A DNA stretch of 38,607 nucleotides from AC2028 sp002373595. Its GTDB lineage: Bacteria > Bacillota > Clostridia > Lachnospirales > Lachnospiraceae. This document shows positions 25,321-32,675 of the stretch, in pieces. Position 1 is the first letter of the stretch, and each line of letters begins with the position of its first letter. The stretch spans positions 1 to 38,607 of the forward strand of contig CAMOIX010000019.1 of the NCBI GenBank assembly GCA_946616365.1, given 5' to 3'. The notes beneath the pieces were generated by a model. The model made no database searches and was not told the DNA's origin. It worked only from the letters and a program-made list of their open reading frames with translations. The position numbers and the translations under genes were made by a program.

Positions 25321-25734
25321 TTACTTCTTTGCAGCGGGCTTCTTAGCAACAGCCTTCTTTGCTACGGGCTTCTTTGCTACTGCCTTCTTTGCTACGGGCT
25401 TCTTTGCTACTGCCTTCTTAGCGGTGGTAGTCTTCTTAGCAGTCGTTGCCTTCTTAGCAGTGGTAGCCTTCTTTGCAGTCGTTGCCTTCTTTGCGGTGGT
25501 AGCCTTCTTTGCGGTCGTTGCCTTCTTAGCGGTGGTAGCTTTCTTAGCTGCGGGCTTAGCTGCAGTCTTCTTTGCTGCGGGCTTAGCTGCAGTCTTCTTT
25601 GCTGCGGGCTTAGCTGCTGCCTTCTTTGCTACGGGCTTCTTTGCAGCGGGCTTAGCTGCTGCCTTCTTTGCTACGGGCTTCTTTGCAGCGGGCTTCTTTG
25701 CTGCGGTGGTGCTTGCTTTCTTTTCGGTTGCCAT
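25321..25734 (-). CDS. Lysine/alanine-rich histone-H1-like protein
   Basis: A 137-residue protein made almost only of Lys, Ala, Thr, Pro and Val. After MATEKKASTTA come AAKKP/VAKKA-type repeats, six copies of a KKATTA hexamer, then KKAVAKKPVA repeats. There is no folded domain. The composition matches the tails of eukaryotic H1, chlamydial Hc proteins and the Lys-rich tails of some HU proteins, so non-specific DNA or RNA binding is the likely role. The open frame goes up to 25926, but ATG 25734 with AAGGAGG nine bases upstream is clearly the start. The promoter and leader resemble those of hup. Confidence 0.88.
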   Translation of the reverse strand: MATEKKASTTAAKKPAAKKPVAKKAAAKPAAKKPVAKKAAAKPAAKKTAAKPAAKKTAAKPAAKKATTAKKATTAKKATTAKKATTAKKATTAKKATTAKKTTTAKKAVAKKPVAKKAVAKKPVAKKAVAKKPAAKK

Positions 25735-25789
25735 AATAATCATCCTCCTTAAAAAAATTGCTAGCAACTTTTTAAAACCTTCCACAGAC
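25735..25789 (-). promoter_or_regulatory. Leader of the Lys-rich protein gene, similar to the hup leader
   Basis: After the -10 box the minus strand reads GTCTGTGG, GGTTTTAAAAA, GCTAGCAA, then AAGGAGG. The same blocks in the same order and nearly the same spacing (25 against 27 bases from GTCT to CTAGCAA) occur in the hup leader. Confidence 0.55.
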
Positions 25790-25818
25790 ATTGTAAAACA
25801 AGTTTTCAAAAATGTCAC
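25790..25818 (-). promoter_or_regulatory. Promoter of the Lys-rich protein gene
   Basis: GTGACA (25813-25818), 17 bases, TACAAT (25790-25795). Confidence 0.7.
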
Positions 25819-25847
25819 GAAAAAAATAACATTTATGTCGGAATTTT

Positions 25848-25876
25848 TTGAATAGTTTTTTCGCCTGTGATAAACT
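25848..25876 (+). promoter_or_regulatory. Promoter of the adenosine deaminase gene
   Basis: TTGAAT (25848-25853), 17 bases, TAAACT (25871-25876), about 36 bases before the add start. It is divergent from the Lys-rich protein promoter. Confidence 0.5.
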
Positions 25877-25912
25877 GAATTTATAAAACTTACTCCGAAA
25901 GGAAATGCGATT

Positions 25913-26887
25913 ATGAAAAATCTCATCGATCTTCATCTTCATCTCGACGGATCTCTTTCAATAAACAATATCCGCAAACTCGCTGACTGCGCGGGTTTGC
26001 AGCTTTCTCTTTCGGACGGAGAGATAAAGAAAAAACTTAGTGTCGATGAAAATTGTCGCGACCTAAATGAGTATCTTGAGAAATTTGATTACCCTCTTTC
26101 CTTTCTTCAGACCGAAAAACAAATTTCCGATTGCGTAAAAAATTTTGAAGATGAATTGCTCTCACTGGGATACATTTATGTCGAGATAAGATTCGCACCG
26201 CAGCTTCATCTCCAAAACGGATTATCGCAAAGAGATGTAGTACTCGCTGCCATTGATGGAAATAACAGAAGCGCACTTCGTGCAAATCTCATTCTCTGCA
26301 CGATGCGCGGACGTAACAATAGAGATGCAAATCTTGAAACGGTAAAAGTCGCTTCAGAGTTTCTCGGCAAAGGAGTATGCGCAGTAGATCTCGCCGGAGC
26401 GGAAGCTCTGTTCCCCACATGCGATCACAGATATGTTTTTGATCTGGCATCGTCACTTAATGTTCCGTTTACGATCCATGCAGGCGAAGCAGACGGACCG
26501 CAAAGCGTATGGGATGCGATAAGTTTCGGTGCAAAGAGAATAGGGCATGGTGTGCGCAGCACGGAGGATCCGATCCTTCTTAAAGAATTAAAACGCAGAG
26601 ATATCTGTCTCGAATTATGTCCAACCAGCAACCTAAATACGAATATCTTTTCATCATATTCGGAATATCCGATCCGTACATTTATGGAATATGATATTCC
26701 ATTCTCAATCTGCTCGGACAACATGTCAGTCTCCTCGACTGATGCCATACGCGAGTTCGATATCATATCCGATACTTTCTCTCTCTCCGAGCAAGAAAAA
26801 AAGAGCATCTTATTAAATGAAATAAGATACTCTTTCGCAGATGATGATCTTAAACGCGAATTAGAGAATACTGTCCAGCTCGTCTAA
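25913..26887 (+). CDS. add: Adenosine deaminase
   Basis: A 324-residue zinc hydrolase that deaminates adenosine to inosine. Metal ligands are in HLHLDGS (residues 7-13) and IHAGEA, followed by RIGHG and the acidic SDN motif (CSDNMSVSSTD) near the C-terminus. AAAGGAAAT precedes the ATG. It feeds inosine into the salvage route that the hpt enzyme of this window serves. Its last 27 bases overlap the convergent LOG-family gene, so the 3' ends are antisense to each other. Confidence 0.92.
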   Translation: MKNLIDLHLHLDGSLSINNIRKLADCAGLQLSLSDGEIKKKLSVDENCRDLNEYLEKFDYPLSFLQTEKQISDCVKNFEDELLSLGYIYVEIRFAPQLHLQNGLSQRDVVLAAIDGNNRSALRANLILCTMRGRNNRDANLETVKVASEFLGKGVCAVDLAGAEALFPTCDHRYVFDLASSLNVPFTIHAGEADGPQSVWDAISFGAKRIGHGVRSTEDPILLKELKRRDICLELCPTSNLNTNIFSSYSEYPIRTFMEYDIPFSICSDNMSVSSTDAIREFDIISDTFSLSEQEKKSILLNEIRYSFADDDLKRELENTVQLV

Positions 26888-27388
26888 TCCTTTGATAAAT
26901 ACTATCTTGGCGCGATTTTCCTCCGGAAGGAATCCTTCTGAGGTCATATGGTCAAGCATTTTCTCCAGATAGTCATAATACCCGTTTACATTATATATAA
27001 TGCATGGCTTCCTGATCAGATCCAGTCCCCTGTGTGACATTATCTCGGATATCTCCTCCAGAGTTCCCACTCCTCCGGGGAAAGCGATGAAAGCATCTCC
27101 AAGCTCTATCATCTTTGCCTTACGCTCAGACATGTCGTTTGTTTCAAAAAGCTCGGCAACTCCTTCGTGAAGTCCTGCCTTTTCGATCAGAAAACCGGGC
27201 TGGACAGCGGTCACTCTTCCGCCTTTCTCCACTACTCCGTCACAGAGAAGCCCCATGAGTCCGGCATGGCTTCCACCATATACCAGCTCGTGTCCGTTCT
27301 CGCCGATCCAGTTGCCCAGAGCCTTTACTGCTTCCGAATATATCTTCTCTTTTCCGAGAAATGATCCGAGATATACCGTTATCTTCAT
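26861..27388 (-). CDS. LOG-family nucleotide 5'-monophosphate phosphoribohydrolase (TIGR00730)
   Basis: A 175-residue Rossmann-fold protein with the LOG motif PGGVGTLEEI and the upstream arginine region (MSERKAKM). Family members, often mislabelled lysine decarboxylases, split nucleoside 5'-monophosphates into base and ribose 5-phosphate (cytokinin-activating in plants). In bacteria the usual role is purine nucleotide turnover. Its ATG overlaps the stop of the sulfhydrylase gene (ATGA). It converges on add with a 27-base overlap and no terminator between. Confidence 0.9.
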   Translation of the reverse strand: MKITVYLGSFLGKEKIYSEAVKALGNWIGENGHELVYGGSHAGLMGLLCDGVVEKGGRVTAVQPGFLIEKAGLHEGVAELFETNDMSERKAKMIELGDAFIAFPGGVGTLEEISEIMSHRGLDLIRKPCIIYNVNGYYDYLEKMLDHMTSEGFLPEENRAKIVFIKGLDELDSIL

Positions 27389-28662
27389 CAGATCACCTTA
27401 AGCGCATTCTCGATATCTTCGATGATATCATTAACATCTTCGATTCCCACGGAGAGTCTGATAAGATCTGCTCCTACTCCTGCTGCCTCCAGTTCCTCAT
27501 CGGTCAGCTGGCGATGGGTCGAGCTCGCGGGATGAAGCACACAGGTATGTGCATCTGCAACATGAGTCGCGATCATCGCGATTTTAAGTTCTCCCATGAA
27601 CTTCTCAGCGGCTGCTCTTCCGCCCTTTACGCCGAAGGCAATAACACCGCAGGTTCCGTTCGGCATATACTTCTTTGCTCTATCATAGTATTTATTTCCG
27701 GGAAGTCCGGGATAATTAACCCAGGCAACTTTTTCATTTTTCTCAAGGAATTCGGCAACTTTCTGTGCATTTGAGACATGCTGCTTCATTCTAAGAGCAA
27801 GAGACTCTATACCGAGATTAAGCATATAGCAGTTCATCGGGGAAGGGATGGATCCGAGATCTCTCATCAGCTGAGCGGTCGCTTTGGTGATATACGCTCC
27901 CTCTTTACCGAATCTCTCAGCGTAAACTATTCCATGATAAGATTCATCGGGAGTGGTGAGTCCGGGGAACTTGTCCTGATGAGCCATCCAGTCAAACTTG
28001 CCCGAATCAATGATGCAGCCTCCGACTGTAGCATCATGTCCATCCAGATACTTGGTCGTGGAATGGGTAACTATATCAGCCCCCCACTCAAAAGGTCTGC
28101 AGTTGACAGGAGTTGCAAATGTATTGTCTACGATGAGAGGTACTTCGTGTGCATGTGCTGCCTTGGAGAATTTCTCAAAATCAAACACCTCGAGTGACGG
28201 ATTGGATATCGTCTCTCCGAAAACAAGCTTGGTATTGTCTTTAAATGCGGCATTAAGCTCTTCTTCGCTGCACTCCGGGGTGACGAAAGTAAAATCGATG
28301 CCCATCTTTCTCATCGTTACATTGAAGAGGTTGAATGTTCCGCCGTAAAGAGCGGAAGAAGCTACAACATGATCCCCGGCGGTAGCAAGGTTAAATACCG
28401 CAAAGAAATTGGCCGCCTGTCCGGATGATGTCATCATTCCGGCTGTTCCGCCTTCAAGTGCGGTCAGTTTGGCCGCTACATAGTCATTCGTCGGATTCTG
28501 AAGTCTGGTATAGAAATAACCTGACGCCTCGAGATCGAAGAGCTTTCCCATATCAGCACTGGAATCGTACTTAAAAGTCGTACTCTGTACTATGGGGATC
28601 ATACGGGACTCGCCGTTTTTAGGCTCATATCCTGCCTGAATGCATTTGGTTTCCTGTCTCAT
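27388..28662 (-). CDS. metY: O-acetylhomoserine sulfhydrylase (Cys/Met PLP enzyme)
   Basis: A 424-residue PLP enzyme of the Cys/Met metabolism family. The PLP-binding lysine is in THSTTKYLDGH, with SSALYGGTFNLF and the C-terminal SVGIEDVNDIIEDI typical of O-acetylhomoserine sulfhydrylases. It makes homocysteine (or cysteine) from an O-acetylated amino acid and sulfide. The start has AGGAGG ten bases upstream, inside the histidine kinase gene, and overlaps its stop as TAATG. There is therefore no SAM riboswitch or T-box leader directly before it; expression follows the kinase gene. Confidence 0.9.
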   Translation of the reverse strand: MRQETKCIQAGYEPKNGESRMIPIVQSTTFKYDSSADMGKLFDLEASGYFYTRLQNPTNDYVAAKLTALEGGTAGMMTSSGQAANFFAVFNLATAGDHVVASSALYGGTFNLFNVTMRKMGIDFTFVTPECSEEELNAAFKDNTKLVFGETISNPSLEVFDFEKFSKAAHAHEVPLIVDNTFATPVNCRPFEWGADIVTHSTTKYLDGHDATVGGCIIDSGKFDWMAHQDKFPGLTTPDESYHGIVYAERFGKEGAYITKATAQLMRDLGSIPSPMNCYMLNLGIESLALRMKQHVSNAQKVAEFLEKNEKVAWVNYPGLPGNKYYDRAKKYMPNGTCGVIAFGVKGGRAAAEKFMGELKIAMIATHVADAHTCVLHPASSTHRQLTDEELEAAGVGADLIRLSVGIEDVNDIIEDIENALKVI

Positions 28663-29999
28663 TATGTATGTACCTCCTGCTTGTGGAATATTAACTTTAT
28701 CTCGGTGCCGACACCGGGTGTACTCTTCATCTTGACTTCGGCATCATGATACTGTGCTCCGTGCTTTACTATGGAGAGACCGAGTCCGGTTCCCCCTATC
28801 TCTTTGGAATGGCTCTTGTCGACTCTGTAGAATCTCTCAAATACTCTCGCCTGATGCTCCTCGGGGATACCGATACCGGTATCGATAACGGAGAGCACGA
28901 CATCGTCGAAATTCCTGTTGATGTCTATCGTAACGCTTCCTCCGGGTCTGTTGTACTTGACCGCATTGTCGCAGAGATTATATATCATCTCGCTTAGGAG
29001 CTCACGTACACCCATGATCACCTCTTCGGTTCCGGTGATATTGAGTGTGACATCCTGATCCTTCGCTTCTTCCTCGAGTTTCGCAAGGACATCCTTTGAC
29101 AGATCGTAGAGATTGACTTCTCCCTTCTCGGGTGCCGCCGTTTCGGTATCCATCCTTGAGAGCTGGACGATATCTCCGATGAGCGTCATAAGTCTCTTTG
29201 CTTCTCTTCTGATATTCTTAATAAGTCCGACTTCTGACTCGTCGCTTATCTTTCCCTCTTTAGTCATGGTCGAGAGCTGACCGGAATAATCCGCGATCTG
29301 TGTAATGGGGTCGCTGATCTCCCTGGATATGCTGGCTGTGAAGTCACGCCTCATCTGCTCTCTCTGTGCTATTTCATTCTGTATGGTGAGCTTCTGCTCC
29401 TCTACTTTATCGATAAGGGGTGCAAGCTCGGGGTATTTATTTGCTTCCGGATGATCGAGGTCCAGAGCATTGATAGGAGTGACTATCTGCTTAGCTGCTC
29501 TGAATGAAAGTATGGTCGAGATGATAAGGACAAGTATGAGGATCCAAAGTACAGGACTTACTGCCACAAGCGCATATCTGAGTGCGCTTATCGGGCGGCT
29601 TATCCTTAATATATTTCCGTCCTCACAGACTATCGCATAATACATGACGGACTGACTGTCCCCGGATGTCTTTCTTACCGCGATGCCGTCTCCCTTAGCC
29701 AGCGCAGCCGCTATCTCCGAACATCCGGACTGATTGTCCGTTGCGGCGGGAATATTGCTGTCATGAAGGACCTCTCCGGAGGGGGATATGAGCATCACTC
29801 TGTCATCTCCCTTTATCAAATCAAGATAGTCCGTACCGGACAATCCATATCCCTGAGTGGCATAAACGGCCTCTCTGCGAAGAGTTTCCGATATCTCATC
29901 CTGTCTCTGGGTATACTGAACTCCGAAAAACAGAACAGAGCATAATATGAGCACTGACATTCCGACCAGGAATGTGTTTCTGAAAATGGTTTTAGTCAT
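28662..29999 (-). CDS. PhoR-like sensor histidine kinase lacking the phosphoacceptor His
   Basis: A 445-residue membrane kinase: helix at residues 9-26, outer sensor domain to about 140, second helix (about 145-168), linker, dimerisation helices and an ATPase domain. The ATPase motifs are intact: NLCDNAVKY, DTGIGIP, FERFYRVD and GGTGLGLSIV. The H-box, normally VSHELKTPLT, reads ISREISDPIT, so the histidine is Arg226 (codon AGG, 29322-29324). No response regulator is adjacent. It may be a phosphatase, a pseudokinase or a partner for another kinase. The start ATG 29999 has GGAGG eight bases upstream; the open frame to 30050 is less likely. It is divergent from the Na/Pi cotransporter gene. Confidence 0.88.
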   Translation of the reverse strand: MTKTIFRNTFLVGMSVLILCSVLFFGVQYTQRQDEISETLRREAVYATQGYGLSGTDYLDLIKGDDRVMLISPSGEVLHDSNIPAATDNQSGCSEIAAALAKGDGIAVRKTSGDSQSVMYYAIVCEDGNILRISRPISALRYALVAVSPVLWILILVLIISTILSFRAAKQIVTPINALDLDHPEANKYPELAPLIDKVEEQKLTIQNEIAQREQMRRDFTASISREISDPITQIADYSGQLSTMTKEGKISDESEVGLIKNIRREAKRLMTLIGDIVQLSRMDTETAAPEKGEVNLYDLSKDVLAKLEEEAKDQDVTLNITGTEEVIMGVRELLSEMIYNLCDNAVKYNRPGGSVTIDINRNFDDVVLSVIDTGIGIPEEHQARVFERFYRVDKSHSKEIGGTGLGLSIVKHGAQYHDAEVKMKSTPGVGTEIKLIFHKQEVHT

Positions 30000-30142
30000 C
30001 GTCCAACCTCCCGCAATCAGATATTTACGGCACGGAAATAATATTACCATATCCGGCGCCCGAAAAAAAGTTTATCTTTTCATAAAGAGTTATTTCTATT
30101 ATAATATCTTTGTTGCGCATATTTTAGTTTTCAGGATGAAAT

Positions 30143-31894
30143 ATGGGATTATCTGAAATAATCAGCCTTCTTTCGGGCGTCGCGCTCTTCCTCTTCGGAA
30201 TGGCTCTAATGGGCGACGGATTAAAGAAGGTATCGGGCGATAAACTCGAGCCCGTTCTCTTCAATCTAACGGGAACACCGCTCAAAGGACTTCTCCTTGG
30301 AACGGGAGTCACCGCAGTCATTCAGTCTTCGTCGGCCACATCTGTTATGGTCGTCGGTTTCGTTAACTCCGGAATGATGAAGGTTAAGCAGGCTATACCT
30401 GTTATCCTCGGAGCTATCCTCGGAACAAGTATCACGGGCTGGATCGTATGCCTCAGCTATGTCGGCGGCCCCGGCGAACTTGAGACCCTGCTGTCCACGG
30501 CCACCCTTACCGGTATCGTTGCAATCATCGGAATACTCCTCCGAATGTTTGGAAAGAGTGTTACGAAGCATCACATAGGCGATATCATGATGGGTTTTGT
30601 CGTACTTATGTCAGGAATGAGCATGATGAGCGGATCTGTTGGGGGACTCGGCGAATCAGCCGGCTTCCAGGCTCTCCTCACCGGCATGTCCAATCCGATC
30701 GCCGGTATCATGGTTGGTATACTTTTCTCGATAGTCCTCCAGTCGGCTTCGGCTGCAGTAGGTATCGTACAGGCACTTTCACTTACCGGAGTAATGTCCC
30801 TCGATATCGCACTTCCCCTTCTCATGGGAATATCTATAGGAGCTTCAATGCCTGTCCTTCTCTCCGCTCTCGGTGCGGGAACAGCAGGTAAAAGGACTGC
30901 AGCCTCATACCTGGTTGCCACTTTTTCCGGCGTTATGACCTGCGCTTCCGTCCTCTACATCGCCGATTCCATTTTCCGCTTCGAGTGGATGGGAACTATA
31001 ATGAATCCCTTCTCCCTCGCTGCGGTAAATACCATATTGAGACTCTGTATGCTCTGCGTACTCGCTCCGTTTACCGATATACTCGAGGCGGCCGTGGAGA
31101 TCATCATTCCCGATAAGCAGAACGTCTCCTCTCATCCCGTGCTCCGCCTTGAGGAAAGATTCATCGCCCACCCCGCTCTCGCTATAGGTCAGAGCCGTAC
31201 GATCATCTGTGATATGGCAAAGGAAACTCTCGAGGGTCTTCGCGATGCGGTCATGCTCATCACCAAGTACTCCGATGAGGGTTATGCTCGTATAGAAGAG
31301 ATGGAGAACAGAGGGGATCATTACGAGGATGTCCTCGGAACATACCTTGTTAAGCTAACCGGTCAGGAACTCACAGCCAGGCAGGGCCGTGAAGTGTCGA
31401 TATTCCTTCATACGCTTTCAGACTATGAGAGAATATCCGATCACGCACTCAATATCGCAAGGAACGCAAAAGAGATCCATGAAAAGAGGATCGATTTCTC
31501 AGATGTAGCAGTGGAAGAGATGAAAGTCATGACCAGCGCCGTACTTGAGACACTCCGTATGACGGTCAACGCATTCATAGGCAGTGACCTCGATCTGGCA
31601 TCACAGGTCGAGCCACTCGAGGAAGTCGTTGACGATATCTGTGATACTATGAAGCTCAACCATGTAGACAGGCTTCAGAAAGGCCAGTGTACTCTCGAGC
31701 ACGGATTTGTCTTTAACGATCTTATCACCAACTTCGAACGTGTATCCGATCATTGCTCCAATATCGCAGTTGCACTTATAGAGCTTGAATCAGGATATTT
31801 CGATACGCATGAGTATCTCGGCAAAGTCCGCGAGAGAAGATCCGATGAGTTTATGAAGACCTATGAGACATACCATGCAAAATATAATATCTAA
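30143..31894 (+). CDS. Na/phosphate cotransporter family protein with PhoU-like tail
   Basis: A 583-residue protein. Residues 1-310 are a NptA/PF02690-type transporter with the duplicated QSSSATSVMVVGFV and LQSASAAVGIVQAL signature loops. Residues 350-560 are two PhoU-like helical repeats with metal-site motifs (YERISDHALNIA and FERVSDHCSNIA). It probably moves phosphate with sodium. A TATAAT box lies about 35 bases upstream. AGGATGAAAT precedes ATG. It overlaps the YdcF-family gene downstream and is divergent from the PhoR-like kinase gene, which hints at a shared phosphate theme. Confidence 0.9.
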   Translation: MGLSEIISLLSGVALFLFGMALMGDGLKKVSGDKLEPVLFNLTGTPLKGLLLGTGVTAVIQSSSATSVMVVGFVNSGMMKVKQAIPVILGAILGTSITGWIVCLSYVGGPGELETLLSTATLTGIVAIIGILLRMFGKSVTKHHIGDIMMGFVVLMSGMSMMSGSVGGLGESAGFQALLTGMSNPIAGIMVGILFSIVLQSASAAVGIVQALSLTGVMSLDIALPLLMGISIGASMPVLLSALGAGTAGKRTAASYLVATFSGVMTCASVLYIADSIFRFEWMGTIMNPFSLAAVNTILRLCMLCVLAPFTDILEAAVEIIIPDKQNVSSHPVLRLEERFIAHPALAIGQSRTIICDMAKETLEGLRDAVMLITKYSDEGYARIEEMENRGDHYEDVLGTYLVKLTGQELTARQGREVSIFLHTLSDYERISDHALNIARNAKEIHEKRIDFSDVAVEEMKVMTSAVLETLRMTVNAFIGSDLDLASQVEPLEEVVDDICDTMKLNHVDRLQKGQCTLEHGFVFNDLITNFERVSDHCSNIAVALIELESGYFDTHEYLGKVRERRSDEFMKTYETYHAKYNI

Positions 31895-32663
31895 GATCCC
31901 TGAAATACTTAAATGCATCAGACTCCCTTACCTCTTATGGTGTATCGCGGGAGTCTTGTTTTTTATCTATGCGATCATTATCTACCGCGTCGGGAGCGGG
32001 ACCACATTCTTCATGCTCTGGTTTATCGCTTCATTCTGCTCATTTTTGATGCCGATCGTATTAAAGTTTGGATTGTGGCTTAAAGTACCGCGTCCCTTAC
32101 GCATTACCTTTTGGATCCTCTTTTCGATCGGATCAGCGATCTTTATCCTGGTAGAGGGTCTTGTGATCAGCGGCTTTTTCTCCAAGCCCGGCCCCAAAGC
32201 AGACTGTATCATCGTGCTCGGTGCGCAAATAAGAGGAGACTATCCCAGCGTAGTCCTCAAGTACCGACTGGACAGAGCTTATGATTACCTGTGCGAATAC
32301 CCTGATACGATAGCAATAGTCTCCGGCGGTCAGGGAAGCAATGAACCTCTCCCCGAAGCAGAAGTAATGAGTTCATATCTTGTTTCGCGCGGAATAGACC
32401 CATCACGCATCTTGATAGAGGATCAATCGACCAATACTATTGAGAATATTAAGAACAGTTTTAAGCTGGTCGATCCGAAAAGCACACGGATCGGTATCGT
32501 CACCAGCAATTTCCATATATTCAGAGGAGTCGCGATTGCGCGCAGACAAGGTGCAAAAAATATCTGCGGTATACCCGCAGATTCTCATAAACTCTATATG
32601 CTCAATAATGTGGTAAGGGAATTCTTTGGAGTCGTTAAGGATAAAGTGCTTGGAAATATGTGA
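31863..32663 (+). CDS. YdcF/SanA-family membrane protein (DUF218)
   Basis: A 266-residue protein with three membrane helices in the first 105 residues and a DUF218 domain: ADCIIVLGAQIRGDYPSVVLKYRLD, then VSGGQG, EDQSTNTIENIKNS and VTSNFHIFRG. Family members (ElyC, SanA, YdcF) act in envelope integrity; the enzymatic role is not settled. The ATG lies inside the 3' end of the transporter gene (overlap 32 bases); ATG 31875 is an equally possible start. It ends 12 bases before the convergent diguanylate cyclase gene. Confidence 0.85.
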   Translation: MRHTMQNIISKIPEILKCIRLPYLLWCIAGVLFFIYAIIIYRVGSGTTFFMLWFIASFCSFLMPIVLKFGLWLKVPRPLRITFWILFSIGSAIFILVEGLVISGFFSKPGPKADCIIVLGAQIRGDYPSVVLKYRLDRAYDYLCEYPDTIAIVSGGQGSNEPLPEAEVMSSYLVSRGIDPSRILIEDQSTNTIENIKNSFKLVDPKSTRIGIVTSNFHIFRGVAIARRQGAKNICGIPADSHKLYMLNNVVREFFGVVKDKVLGNM

Positions 32664-32675
32664 CAGGCAAGCGGA

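Noticed and set aside
25424..25855. Long plus-strand open frame of 143 residues (Phe/Ala/Val-rich)
   Set aside because: It is the antisense shadow of the Lys/Ala repeat gene and has no ribosome binding site; the hydrophobic repeats come from reading AAG/GCN codons backwards.
28663..28690. SAM riboswitch or T-box before the sulfhydrylase gene
   Set aside because: The gene starts on the stop codon of the kinase gene, so there is no non-coding leader.
29322..29324. Arg codon in the kinase H-box as a sequencing error
   Set aside because: AGG differs from both His codons at two or more positions, and the flanking frame is intact, so one miscall cannot explain it.
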